Below the pieces are notes generated by a model. The model searched no databases, had not been told where the DNA came from, and was given only the letters and a program-made list of their open reading frames with translations. DNA of 64,000 nt, from assembly GCA_964534125.1 (NCBI GenBank), contig CAZHOJ010000013.1, positions 1 to 64,000 on the forward strand, written 5' to 3'. The stretch is from 2-02-FULL-55-14 sp964534125 (GTDB taxonomy: Bacteria > Bacteroidota > Ignavibacteria > UBA10030). This document shows, piece after piece, positions 1 through 9,146 of the stretch (position 1 is its first letter; the number at the start of each line of letters is the position of its first letter). The position numbers and the translations under genes are program-made.

Positions 1-38
1 TGCGCGAAACCTACTTGGCTGACTTTTTCCGCAGCCTG

Positions 39-1604
39 CTAGGTTCTGGTGAGCGGCTCGAGCGGGTCGAGATGGCGTTTGAAATGCTTCACAAGGATCT
101 CGTAGTGCAGGTCCTCGTTCGCGTCGAGGCAGGCGAGCAGCCTCTCCTTGAAGAGCGGCATGCCGGCCGTGTCCGCGCTCGTCAGGACCTTGCCGAACGT
201 CACGTGAAGCACCTGCCGGGCGTCGTCCGATGTGAACAGTCCCGGGAGCTGTTCGTCCGTCAGCGCGCTCCCGCGCTGCACTTTCGAGAGTTGTGCGGAC
301 ACGTGATAGGAGGCCTTCTCTTGTTCGAAGAGCCCATGGGAGAAATCGAGGATCTCCCGGAACAGGCCGGTGTCCTTGAACGCCGCGACCTTGAGGGCCT
401 CCAGGTAGCTCGTTCCTGCTGTCTTGACATGCACTCTCCCGCGCCCTGTCTTTCCGACCGTCTCGTACACGCCGAATTTGTCGCTCCCTGAATGGAAGCT
501 GATCTTGTAGGAGCCGAAGAACTCGGAGATGTCAACGTGGCGGAGATATTCTTCTTTAAAGATGTCGAGGGAGCCCTTATAGTCGATCCCTTTCTCGAAA
601 TCGCCGATGAACCGCGGTGCAAGGCTGACGATCTCGACCTTCAGTCGCTGCAGCTCGGAAGCCATGAAGAAGTGCTCGAAAGGGGACGTGACGGACTCGG
701 TCTCGTCGACGGAGACCTCGATCTCCTTGGGATGCCCGGGGTGGCGCTGCCTCAGGTGATCGTTGAGGCGCTTGATGTGCGCGAGCGACCCGCCGTACTT
801 GACGACTGCACGCAGCACATCGAGCCGTGTTGGTGTGAGGGAGAAGGACTTCGAGATCGTGACCGCCTTGCTTTCGTACCGGCCGATCAGCGCTTCGAGA
901 GTGTCCTGGAGGTCTCCCCACGGGTGTTGTTTTGCCCTCTGCACGAGGGCCTGCTCGTCCAGCGTATCGGCCTCGTTCACCACGAACTCGCTGGGATCGA
1001 ACGTGAACATGGTGAATCCTGCTTTCACCATCCTGTCGATATCGGCCGTGGTCTTCAGGTGGTCGGCGTCGGCGCCGAATCCCTTGGTATAGCCCTCCTG
1101 GACGACGGCCCAGATGGCGGCATCCATGACCTCTTCGGCCTCACGCTGTGTCCGCGTGAGTTCCCTGATCGACTGCTGCGCCAGGACCGGCACGAACCCG
1201 CTCTTCTCCAGTGACCGGACATGCCCGGGATTGGCAACACCCAGCCGGTCGCCAAAGCCGAAGGACTGTCGCAGTCCCACCACCCGCGGCCGGGCAAAGA
1301 AAAGGATCTTCTGCAGCATAGCGGCATTGGCGTGGGTCAGATCACAGGCCCGGAACTGGCCTTTCGCGGACCCGCCATCGACCGGTGTCCCCTGCAGTTT
1401 CGTTGCCTCTCCGGTTATGTTCCCCGGATCGTAGCAGAACAGCTTCTTCGCACCGTTGAGGCGACCCATGAGCACTCGCGTCGAACCGATAGCCTGGACG
1501 GACCGCGGGAAGATCCGGAGATCGGTCGATCCCCAGGATGCCTGCTGCAGAGTGTTGACGTGTGCCTGCCCGGAGGAAGAGAGAACGTCGCTCAGTGTCT
1601 TCAT
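39..1604 (-). CDS. uxaE: Tagaturonate/fructuronate epimerase UxaE
   Basis: A 521-residue cytosolic protein with no signal peptide, matching the UxaE family, which interconverts D-tagaturonate and D-fructuronate. Recognisable family segments are FGFGDRLGVANPGHVRS near residue 115 and SFHSGSDKFGVY in the second half. The ATG lies 2 bases after the uxaC stop, with AAGG about 8 bases upstream, so the two are probably co-translated. With UxaC it would carry galacturonate (through tagaturonate) onto the fructuronate branch, replacing the UxaB/UxaA route. The next enzymes, UxuB and UxuA, are not in the window. It is the last gene of the leftward pectin operon seen here; the 38 bases beyond its stop show nothing. 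Confidence 0.9.
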   Translation of the reverse strand: MKTLSDVLSSSGQAHVNTLQQASWGSTDLRIFPRSVQAIGSTRVLMGRLNGAKKLFCYDPGNITGEATKLQGTPVDGGSAKGQFRACDLTHANAAMLQKILFFARPRVVGLRQSFGFGDRLGVANPGHVRSLEKSGFVPVLAQQSIRELTRTQREAEEVMDAAIWAVVQEGYTKGFGADADHLKTTADIDRMVKAGFTMFTFDPSEFVVNEADTLDEQALVQRAKQHPWGDLQDTLEALIGRYESKAVTISKSFSLTPTRLDVLRAVVKYGGSLAHIKRLNDHLRQRHPGHPKEIEVSVDETESVTSPFEHFFMASELQRLKVEIVSLAPRFIGDFEKGIDYKGSLDIFKEEYLRHVDISEFFGSYKISFHSGSDKFGVYETVGKTGRGRVHVKTAGTSYLEALKVAAFKDTGLFREILDFSHGLFEQEKASYHVSAQLSKVQRGSALTDEQLPGLFTSDDARQVLHVTFGKVLTSADTAGMPLFKERLLACLDANEDLHYEILVKHFKRHLDPLEPLTRT

Positions 1605-1606
1605 GA

Positions 1607-3031
1607 TCAGCCTTTCGAGTTGAACCGGTACGCGTCGCGGACCAGGTTGTACGCCAGGTCCGTGGCGATCTTCCCGGCCTCCTGTCTGCTGAGGATGTGC
1701 CGGGCGACGAGACGCGCAAGAACGTTCGCATCGACCCTGCGCGATAGGTCATGCCGGGCTGGGATGGAAAGGAATGCACGCGTGTCGTCGATGAAACCGA
1801 CGGTGTTGTAGAATCCAGCCGTCTCCGTGATGCGTTCGCGGAACCGCTCCATGCCGTTTATGCTGTCGTGGAACCACCATGGCGGGCCGAGACGCATCGA
1901 CGGGTAATGACCTGCCAGCGGAGCAAGCTCGCGGGAATAGGTCGATTCGTCGAGCGTGAAGACGACGACCCGGAACCGGGGATCGTTGCCGAACGCATTG
2001 AGGAGCTCCCGGAGCCCATCCGTGTACTCGGTCGTGCGGGGAATATCGGCCCCCTTGTCGGGACCGTAGACGTCGTAGACGACCGCGTTGTGGTTCCGGT
2101 CTGCGCCGGGATGGATCTGCATCACAAGGCCGTCATCGGTGCTCATGCGGGCCAGTTCCATCAGCATGTGGGCAGTGAATGCAGCTGCATCCTTCGCTGT
2201 GGCTTTTCCCTTGAGTGCTTTCGTGAAGAGGGCGGAGGCTTGTAATGTGGTCAGGCGATGAGTGTAGGGGGATGTGACCCCGTGATCCGTCGCGGTCGCC
2301 CCATGCTTCTTGAAGTACTCCCGCCGGTTCTCCAGGGCGTCGATGAATCCCTTATACGAACGGATCTCCTTCCCAACGCTCGCGCCCAGCGCTTTGATAT
2401 TCTTCTTCCAGGCCGGGTCGGCCAGATTGGTCACTCCATCCGGCCGGAAGGTCGGAACGATGCCATTCTTCCATGTGCCTTTGCGAAGGGCCGCGTGATG
2501 TTCAAGCTGATCGGTCGCAGCGTCGGTCGTGGCAAGGATCTCGAGCCTGAAGGAATCGTAGAGCGCCCGGGGAAGGAATGCGGGGGTCTGCAGCCGTTCG
2601 CTGATCTGGTCATACACCCGCTGTGCGTTCTTCGGGGTCAGCGGGTCGGGAAGGCCGAGGATGACGTGGAACTCGTAGTCGAGCCATGCCTTCGACGGCG
2701 TTCCCGCAAAAAGATAGAAATGGTCGGCGAACAGCTGCCAGATCCTGCGCGGGTCTGTCTCCCCTCTCGAACCGTCCCTGTGCGGAATGCCGAGCGCTTC
2801 CATGGAGATGCCCTGGGAATAAAGCATCCGGAAGAGGTAATGGTCCGGGATCAGGAAGAGTTCGGTGGGATTCGGGAACGGTTCGTTCCGGACAAAGAGG
2901 GAGGGGTCCACATGCCCGTGCGGGCTGACCAGGGGGAGGTCCTTGATGCTGGCGTAAATGTCGCGTGCGACGGAGCGAACAGAGGTGTCGGAGTCAAAGT
3001 ATCGGTCTGCTTGAAGCTGGTAGGGATTCAT
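1607..3031 (-). CDS. uxaC: Uronate isomerase (glucuronate isomerase) UxaC
   Basis: A 474-residue cytosolic enzyme of the UxaC family (amidohydrolase fold). It isomerises D-glucuronate to D-fructuronate and D-galacturonate to D-tagaturonate. The N-terminal LVSPHGHVDPSLF gives the metal-binding His38-x-His40 pair, and length matches the family. The start ATG has GAGGA 5-8 bases upstream. It follows a 141-bp gap that could hold its own promoter, and is tightly followed by uxaE. Context: it receives saturated uronates released by the GH28, GH105, GH88 and GH2 enzymes encoded upstream. Confidence 0.93.
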   Translation of the reverse strand: MNPYQLQADRYFDSDTSVRSVARDIYASIKDLPLVSPHGHVDPSLFVRNEPFPNPTELFLIPDHYLFRMLYSQGISMEALGIPHRDGSRGETDPRRIWQLFADHFYLFAGTPSKAWLDYEFHVILGLPDPLTPKNAQRVYDQISERLQTPAFLPRALYDSFRLEILATTDAATDQLEHHAALRKGTWKNGIVPTFRPDGVTNLADPAWKKNIKALGASVGKEIRSYKGFIDALENRREYFKKHGATATDHGVTSPYTHRLTTLQASALFTKALKGKATAKDAAAFTAHMLMELARMSTDDGLVMQIHPGADRNHNAVVYDVYGPDKGADIPRTTEYTDGLRELLNAFGNDPRFRVVVFTLDESTYSRELAPLAGHYPSMRLGPPWWFHDSINGMERFRERITETAGFYNTVGFIDDTRAFLSIPARHDLSRRVDANVLARLVARHILSRQEAGKIATDLAYNLVRDAYRFNSKG

Positions 3032-3172
3032 GGTCGTCCTCGGTATCTTGCCTTCAGGACCAGAGCAGTTGTCGGGCGAATGTAACTTGAAGCATTACTT
3101 TACCGATAAAGCTTCGTAAAAATAAATACTTTCAATGATGTATGCAATACAACATTTCGGAGAATACCCGAA
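3032..3172 (-). promoter_or_regulatory. Possible uxaC promoter region
   Basis: A 141-bp AT-rich gap between the GH2 stop and uxaC. On the minus strand a TTGCAT box and TATTTT are 17 bases apart (about 3118-3148), a plausible but unproven promoter. TGTATTGCATACA (3141-3153) is a short inverted repeat resembling the half-sites of the GntR operator at 30017 but with a shorter spacer. An imperfect TTTACCGATAAA lies at about 3101-3112. The hairpin TACCCG/CGGGTA straddles the GH2 stop codon and has no T-run. Confidence 0.35.
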
Positions 3173-5632
3173 CTAGCGGGTAAGATAACTTCCCTTGAAG
3201 TCCTGGTTTCGGACCTCGATCGTGGAAGGACCAAGGGATGATGGCGCAAATCTTATCGATGCCTGCCCGTTCGCCATCTCTATTACCGAACTTCCGTCTG
3301 GAGTTCCCATCCTATCCAGAAGTCTGCCGGGACCGTCTGAAGTGAAGTAGACCCGCTTTTCGTAGTCCAAACATCGTTGGCCCTGTGCATCAACCACTGT
3401 CGCAGAAATTAGAATTGTCCCGTTGGAAAGTGGCATGGATTCGAGCATGATCCTGTCCGGAGTTGTGTTGCGTCGAATGCTGTAGTTCAGCGTGAGCGTA
3501 TCAGTACAGACCTCCGTTCCGGCATTGAAGCCCCTGGCGAGGAGAGTATTTCCGCCCGAAGCGAACCTGACCTTCCAGACAAATCCCTGGGCAGGATACA
3601 ATGCTTTGTCCCGAGGCAGCTTCCCGAGTGACGTGCCGTTGTGCACGAGTTCGACCTCACCACAGTTACTAAAAACCGCGATCTCCTTCTCGGCCTGCTC
3701 GGGGCCGCTCCGTTCTGTCCATGTATGGGATTCGATGTAGCAGAACGATGGAGACGTCGTCCAGTGGCTTTTGAAAACGTAATACGCATCCTTGGGATTG
3801 CCGGCCCGATCGACCAGTCCCTTCTGGTTGATGTACGGTATCGGGTTCTCAGGCCTGAGTGGAGTCGGGAAGTCCTTGAAGGCCCACTGGGCGTTCCCTG
3901 TCAGCCAGTCGAGTCCCTCCGATACATGGAGGCCCCAATCGAAGAGGTCGACGATGTAGTTCTCGTTCCAATCGCTGAGCTGAGATACATTCTTCACCTT
4001 CTGCGGCTTGATCTTCTCCTCCCAACCGTCCCCCGCCTCGATGCCATCTCCCGAAATGGGCGCCTCGCTGTGACGGCCGACATGGGATGAACCGCCCCAT
4101 TCAGCGTGGAAGAATCGTGCGTACTTCTTTCGGGCATCTTCGTACGCAGGTCCGAACATCTTATAGTATCCGCTGTACCAGCCCGGCCAGATGGAGGGGG
4201 ATACAAGGTCAACGAGGTCGGCTCCTTCAGTGAATTTTCGTGTTGCTGTCAGTCGTCCAGGATCGAGCTCATGCGAGATCGCATGTAGTTCAGCGATCAT
4301 AGCTTTGAGCGAGTCCGTATCGTCCCCTCCCGGAAAGTCAGGGAGCCAGTACATCTCGTTCCCGAGGGAGCGTATGATGATGGAGGGGTGATTGTAGTAT
4401 CGCAGGATCTGCTCTTTGAGCAGCCGCCGCGTGTTTGCCTTCCATTCCTCGCCCCCCATGCCGCCGCGGCACCATGGAAGTTCGTCCCACACAAGCAGGC
4501 CCAGTTCGTCGCAGCTGCGGTACACTTCAGGGTCCTGCGGATAGTGTCCGAGCCGTACGAAGTTCGCGCCAACCTCCTTGATCAGTTCCATGTCCCGGCG
4601 GTGCAGCGAATCCGGCATTGCATTGGCGTACCCGGCCCAGTCCTCGTGCCGATGCGTCCCGCGCAGCAGCAACCGTTTCCCATTCAGGAGGAACGGCCCG
4701 TGCTCCACGAACTGGAACCACCGGTACCCGACGCGGTCGGCCACTTCGTCGATGACGTCTTTCCCGCTCAGCAGGCGCGTCCTGATGGTATAGAGATATG
4801 GATCATCGGGCGACCAGAGGCGGGGGCTGGGGACAGGGGGCAGGGTGATAGAGTATCCGGAGGCACTGGGCGCCGGCCCGACAAGCTCGACCTTCGATGC
4901 GCAGACTGTCCCCTCGTCGTCGATGATCGCACACTCAAGAGCGTACGACGGGGCCGCGTCAGGTTTGTTCGCCAGGTCAACGTCCACGACCGTCGATGCT
5001 GCCGCGGTGGACACTTCCGGGGTCCTGATCCGGAGGGCGCTGATAGACGTCGAAGGTACTGTGAGAAGCCATACATCCCTCGTGATCCCCCCGTAGAGGA
5101 AGAAATCCGATTTCTGGGATGGGATGAGGTGAGGATTGTATGCGTTGCTGACGCGGATCAGAAGCTCGTTCTGGCCGGCCGCTTTCAGGAAGGGAGTGAT
5201 GTCGATCGTGAATCCGACATAGCCGCCGACATGGCCTCCGGCTCTTTCTCCGTTCACATAGATGTCGCATTCGAAGTTGACGCCCTCGAAATCCAGGAGA
5301 ACGCGTCCTCCACCGATTCTCCGGACCTCCGGCAAAGGGCGCCGGTACCAGCTGATGTCGCGGCGGTAGCCCGGCTGGGCATCCACGGCATCCCACACGT
5401 TCCAGGAGTGGGGAAGGTCGACGTGCTGCCAATGCGCAGTTTCTGCAGGTCCCGCTGGTGTGACCGACCGATCCTCGCTGTATCCCCATCCTTTGTTGAT
5501 ATTCACGCGCGCCCGTCCGTTCGGATGATCGGTGGGATGAGAGTATGCACGTGCGGCCGATGTGCCGGATGCCAGGAAGAGGATGAAGCAGAGAAACAGC
5601 GGGAGACGGGCCTGACCTTGATGAATTCGCAT
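3173..5632 (-). CDS. Glycoside hydrolase family 2 (beta-galactosidase/beta-glucuronidase type)
   Basis: An 819-residue exported GH2 enzyme. An N-terminal hydrophobic signal (about residues 9-28) precedes a sugar-binding jelly-roll with WYRR and LDFEGVNFECDIYVNG, an Ig-like domain, and a TIM barrel. NFVRLGHYPQ and SLGNEMYW give the acid/base Glu426, and FHAEWGGS the nucleophile Glu511. A C-terminal Ig-like region ends without a T9SS tail, suggesting a periplasmic location. It lies 6 bases downstream of the GH88 fusion gene. Substrate cannot be read from sequence: beta-galactosidase on pectin side chains or beta-glucuronidase both fit. Family confidence is high, specificity low. Confidence 0.9.
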   Translation of the reverse strand: MRIHQGQARLPLFLCFILFLASGTSAARAYSHPTDHPNGRARVNINKGWGYSEDRSVTPAGPAETAHWQHVDLPHSWNVWDAVDAQPGYRRDISWYRRPLPEVRRIGGGRVLLDFEGVNFECDIYVNGERAGGHVGGYVGFTIDITPFLKAAGQNELLIRVSNAYNPHLIPSQKSDFFLYGGITRDVWLLTVPSTSISALRIRTPEVSTAAASTVVDVDLANKPDAAPSYALECAIIDDEGTVCASKVELVGPAPSASGYSITLPPVPSPRLWSPDDPYLYTIRTRLLSGKDVIDEVADRVGYRWFQFVEHGPFLLNGKRLLLRGTHRHEDWAGYANAMPDSLHRRDMELIKEVGANFVRLGHYPQDPEVYRSCDELGLLVWDELPWCRGGMGGEEWKANTRRLLKEQILRYYNHPSIIIRSLGNEMYWLPDFPGGDDTDSLKAMIAELHAISHELDPGRLTATRKFTEGADLVDLVSPSIWPGWYSGYYKMFGPAYEDARKKYARFFHAEWGGSSHVGRHSEAPISGDGIEAGDGWEEKIKPQKVKNVSQLSDWNENYIVDLFDWGLHVSEGLDWLTGNAQWAFKDFPTPLRPENPIPYINQKGLVDRAGNPKDAYYVFKSHWTTSPSFCYIESHTWTERSGPEQAEKEIAVFSNCGEVELVHNGTSLGKLPRDKALYPAQGFVWKVRFASGGNTLLARGFNAGTEVCTDTLTLNYSIRRNTTPDRIMLESMPLSNGTILISATVVDAQGQRCLDYEKRVYFTSDGPGRLLDRMGTPDGSSVIEMANGQASIRFAPSSLGPSTIEVRNQDFKGSYLTR

Positions 5633-5638
5633 GGGTGA

Positions 5639-7951
5639 TCACCAGGGGAATGTGCCGGGAATGGTCCACAGAAGTGGTTGAACGATGGGGAGCGAGCGGC
5701 GGACCTCGTTGTTCGCCGGCTCCACGGGCAGCTGCTCCCAGATTCCGATCCAGGGAGACGGCCCGATAGCTGAAGCAGCAAGCAGGAAGCTCGAATGCCT
5801 GCCAGGGTAGTCGTCGAAATACATCACATCCTTCGGGTAGGGCCATGTGCTCTTATCGGGAACATGCGGCTGCATGAATGCCATTCCCTTTTCCATTCCG
5901 CGTCCGTCCGGCAATGTGAAGGTCCATAGGTCCCGGCCCGGCCTGGACAGCAGCGTACTTATGACTGCCATGCCTTCCAGATTGAAGAGCGCATAATTGT
6001 ACGGTTTGGTCCTGCTCAGCTCGAGCGGAAAGCCGCCGTCCTCTCCCATCTGGCCGGGGAGAAGAACATCCAGGAAACGGTCCGCACACATCGACTGCCG
6101 AGCCGTATCCCCGACGGCCTCAGAGAAGGCGGCAACCTGTGCGACCCACCATGTTCCGTGATTGTTCTTTGCGGCCATTTCATCCAGGCCGTACTGATGT
6201 GTCGTCAGCCACAGGAGATAATCGCGGAACCAGGCCCGTACCCCGTTCAGAGCATCCTGTGGGATTCCGGGCAGACTGCCGAGAGCTCCGACGGCGCGGG
6301 CGATATCGAGAAGATGGATAGTGTCGATGATGCCGATGCCACGGCCGGTCACACGGCCGAAGATGGCCTGAGCGTAGGTCAGCGACGGATTCATCCTCGT
6401 CTCTTCGTCAGTGAACCAGGCGTCGAGATGCCGGAGCGCATGATCGGCGAACGACCTGTCCTTCGAGACGATCGCCGCCGCTGTGAGCGTCGACACTGCA
6501 TCCGCACATGCGATCATCGCTTCACGGTGCCTGACGAAATTATCGGGATTGGTCTGGCCGTCCTTCCGGATGTACGGTCCCTCCGGGTTCGAACTGTCGG
6601 GCCACCAGTAGTCGCCTTCGGAATAGAAATCATGCGGCCCTCCTGCGCTCCGAATGGCCGGGAAGGCTGTGATCGTAACCGGTACCCGCTGCAGCTCCTC
6701 GGCTGCGCGGGCCAGGATCCTGTCGCCGTCCATTCGAACGACCGCCTCGAAGACCTCCTCCTCGACCATTCTCTTGTGTCTGAGGAGGGCCTCGATGAAA
6801 TAATAGTCCGCATAGATGAGGGAGACATCGACCTCTGAATTCTTTGGCATGTGCCCGACCGCGTGGTTCAGGATCCCCTGCGATGGTGTCCCTTGTGCCA
6901 GATAGGGGGGACGGGCGAGCGCGGTAAGGATCTTCTCAGCGGCGGCCCTGTAGGTGCTCTGTTTCGCCGCACTGCTTGCCATCCGGGAAAGCTGCAGCAG
7001 ACCGGACGCTGCTATCGCTCCCGCCGAGGCGTCCCGATCGACATCCGGAAATCCAGGGGCCTGGAAATCCCAATGCGGCACCCCGTCCTCAGGCAGGTGA
7101 GCGATGAAATAGTCGGCGCAGGATTCCGCCGTTCCCAGAAATCTTTCTTCGCGGGTGTACGCATACACCATCGTAAATCCATACACCGCCCAGGCCTGTC
7201 CCCGCGCCCAGCATGATTCATCGGACGCTCCCTGGTGTGTCACTTTCCCGAGGACGTCGCCCGTCGTCGAGTCGAAGCTGACAACATGATAGGTCGAACC
7301 GTCCGCACGCACGTGGTGCTCACGCGTGCGATCGGCATGCGAGATGGCGATGTCCCTCAGTCCCGCATCGCCGCCGTTCGCCGCGGCCCACAGGAGAAGC
7401 TCCAGGTTCATCATATTATCGATGATCACAGGATAGGGCCACGCCCTGTTGTCCCAGGACTTGATCGCTCCGACGGCGGGGGAATACCGCGATGCAAGCG
7501 TCGACGCCGTCCGGAGAATGACGTCCCTGTCGTCCGGCCTGCCGAGAAGCCTGTATGCTCTTCCGTAGCTGCTGAAGATCATGAATCCGACATCGTGCGT
7601 TCGGGAATGGTCCTTGATATGCCTGAGCCTGTCTGTGAAGGTCCGGGCAAGGCCCAGCATGTCAGTTGTGCCGGTTTCTCCGTACATCATCCAGAGAAGC
7701 CCGGGGAAGAAGCCGCTCGTCCATTGTTCGGCCTTCTCGCCATGCCAGGTGCCGTCCGGATTCGTGCTTCGGGGGAACAGGGCGGTGTCGCTGAACGTCT
7801 CTGCGGTCCGGACGAGGCGTTCATGTGCGAAGGAGAGCGCACGGCGGGAAAGGATGGAGAGGTTCGCGTCCTGGCCATTGAGCGATGGAATGAGCAGGCA
7901 TACGGCCAGAGTGGCCCGGGCGATGGCAATACATGAACGGCGTACGGGCAT
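5639..7951 (-). CDS. Bifunctional GH88 unsaturated glucuronyl hydrolase / alginate-lyase-type fusion
   Basis: 770 residues with a signal peptide (about 1-26) and two catalytic modules. Residues about 30-395 are GH88: THDVGF supplies Asp120 and IIDNMMN supplies Asp178, the two catalytic aspartates of the family, which hydrates 4,5-unsaturated uronyl ends. Residues about 400-770 resemble the alginate-lyase superfamily (PF05426; PL5/PL38-like), with GDYWWPD, TRMNPSLTYAQ, NNHGTWW (Asn596-His598) and PYNYALFNLEG. The lyase half is paralogous to the stand-alone enzyme at 48788-49990. Lyase and unsaturated-end hydrolase in one chain suggest consecutive cleavage of a polyuronate. No frameshift joins the halves and no T9SS tail is present. 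The lyase substrate is inferred only. Confidence 0.85.
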   Translation of the reverse strand: MPVRRSCIAIARATLAVCLLIPSLNGQDANLSILSRRALSFAHERLVRTAETFSDTALFPRSTNPDGTWHGEKAEQWTSGFFPGLLWMMYGETGTTDMLGLARTFTDRLRHIKDHSRTHDVGFMIFSSYGRAYRLLGRPDDRDVILRTASTLASRYSPAVGAIKSWDNRAWPYPVIIDNMMNLELLLWAAANGGDAGLRDIAISHADRTREHHVRADGSTYHVVSFDSTTGDVLGKVTHQGASDESCWARGQAWAVYGFTMVYAYTREERFLGTAESCADYFIAHLPEDGVPHWDFQAPGFPDVDRDASAGAIAASGLLQLSRMASSAAKQSTYRAAAEKILTALARPPYLAQGTPSQGILNHAVGHMPKNSEVDVSLIYADYYFIEALLRHKRMVEEEVFEAVVRMDGDRILARAAEELQRVPVTITAFPAIRSAGGPHDFYSEGDYWWPDSSNPEGPYIRKDGQTNPDNFVRHREAMIACADAVSTLTAAAIVSKDRSFADHALRHLDAWFTDEETRMNPSLTYAQAIFGRVTGRGIGIIDTIHLLDIARAVGALGSLPGIPQDALNGVRAWFRDYLLWLTTHQYGLDEMAAKNNHGTWWVAQVAAFSEAVGDTARQSMCADRFLDVLLPGQMGEDGGFPLELSRTKPYNYALFNLEGMAVISTLLSRPGRDLWTFTLPDGRGMEKGMAFMQPHVPDKSTWPYPKDVMYFDDYPGRHSSFLLAASAIGPSPWIGIWEQLPVEPANNEVRRSLPIVQPLLWTIPGTFPW

Positions 7952-7960
7952 AGATCGGTC

Positions 7961-7995
7961 CCCTACGTAGGGTGTCTCCGGCTCGGGCCGGAGAC
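7961..7995 (-). terminator. Intercistronic hairpins upstream of the GH88 fusion
   Basis: GTCTCCGGC-TCGG-GCCGGAGAC (7974-7995) forms a 9-bp GC-rich stem and is followed on the minus strand by the palindrome CCCTACGTAGGG (7961-7972). There is no T-run. It lies between the stop at 8027 and the ATG at 7951, only about 22 bases from that ATG, so it may act as a partial terminator, an mRNA-stability element or a leader structure. Confidence 0.5.
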
Positions 7996-8026
7996 AGTGT
8001 TCGGATATGTGCGCTGGATCTGCTGA

Positions 8027-9142
8027 TCAGCGAAGAAGAAGAATTCTCCGCTGCACCGTTGCAGCGCCGGTGCGAAGCCGGACAAGATACACGCCTGATG
8101 CTTCTGTGGCGGGATCCCAGTCGACCGTATGATGCCCGGGATCGTAGGACCCCTCCGTCAGTACCGATACTTCCCGCCCGAGCAGGTCGTGGATGCTCAC
8201 CCGGATGTCAGCCTGGCCGGGGAGAGTGAAGCCTATCGTTGTCTTTGGATTGAACGGATTCGGGAAGTTCGGGTCGAGCGTCGCGTACAAAGGGACCTGT
8301 CCGTCATGTCCTGCAGCGGACGACGTACCCTCCTGGATGAAGAAACCGGCGAACCGGACGGCTTCATCGCGGAGATACGATGGTGAAAGGAGGCTCCGGT
8401 ATATGCCCCACTTGGGACGGATGAAATCGTTGTCCGCACGTATCGTATTGATGCTCGCATTACTGTATGACAGCAGCACGGCCCCGTCGCTCACCCGCGT
8501 GATGTGCATCGCGTACGATCCGACGGCGCCCACTGTGATCGTCTCGGTGCACTCCACCCATGTCCCCTCGAACTGGGAAAGCGGTGCAATCGCAAGATTG
8601 GTCGCGCTGTGATGTCGAAGCTCGATACGGTTCGGCGTTCCTGTGCGGACCGTGATCGTGAAGATCGGATCACCGTCATCTCCTCCCACTGCTTTGATCT
8701 GATGGATATGGGTGAAGTTGGGCGACGGCTGGAAGCCGGCCGGGAGCCGGAATTTCCACTTGTAGGTGATCGTCTCGCCAGGAGTCCCGATCCTGTCGGC
8801 AGGCGATGAAGCGTAGGTCTTTATCTCCATGCGCTGCCTGTCGAAATAGAGGCATCGGTCATTGTCGGGCGTGACATGGATATAGAACTCGAACACGTGC
8901 TGGTTCAGCTCGGCATCCCAGACCTCTGCAACGTGGCGTCCGAACTCGGGATGAGCACACTCCGGGTTTTCGACGGCGTTCGCACCCGGCGCGAGGGCCT
9001 GATTGATGAGCTCATAGGTATCGCCCGGGCCGTCGGCGTCGAGCATGACCTGCGAGGAAACAGCCTGAGCACCTCCAAGGAGCAGGATGGCGAGAACAAG
9101 ACCGTGCACCGTGTGGGAGGCGGATATCCGTCGGAACTGCAT
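8027..9142 (-). CDS. Putative polysaccharide lyase-like secreted protein with T9SS tail
   Basis: 371 residues: signal peptide about 1-30, a beta-rich domain about 35-280, and a sorting tail from residue 292 (NFPNPFNPKT to RRILLLR). The central domain has FTHIHQIKAVGGDDGDP, TPNRIELRH and PKWGIYRSL, a pattern resembling jelly-roll polysaccharide lyases (PL20/PF14099-like). That assignment is from memory of family style and is uncertain. Neighbours are GH105 and the GH88 fusion, so a lyase making unsaturated uronides for them would fit. An alternative is a carbohydrate-binding protein without lyase activity. The stop is followed by the hairpin at 7974-7995. The gene starts 4 bases after the GH105 stop. 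Confidence 0.55.
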   Translation of the reverse strand: MQFRRISASHTVHGLVLAILLLGGAQAVSSQVMLDADGPGDTYELINQALAPGANAVENPECAHPEFGRHVAEVWDAELNQHVFEFYIHVTPDNDRCLYFDRQRMEIKTYASSPADRIGTPGETITYKWKFRLPAGFQPSPNFTHIHQIKAVGGDDGDPIFTITVRTGTPNRIELRHHSATNLAIAPLSQFEGTWVECTETITVGAVGSYAMHITRVSDGAVLLSYSNASINTIRADNDFIRPKWGIYRSLLSPSYLRDEAVRFAGFFIQEGTSSAAGHDGQVPLYATLDPNFPNPFNPKTTIGFTLPGQADIRVSIHDLLGREVSVLTEGSYDPGHHTVDWDPATEASGVYLVRLRTGAATVQRRILLLR

Positions 9143-9146
9143 ACTG

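Noticed and set aside
3101..3112. TTTACCGATAAA near uxaC as a LacI-type operator
   Set aside because: The arms are short with a central mismatch, and the matching motifs near CE8 (29854-29873) are even weaker. Not enough to list as a site.
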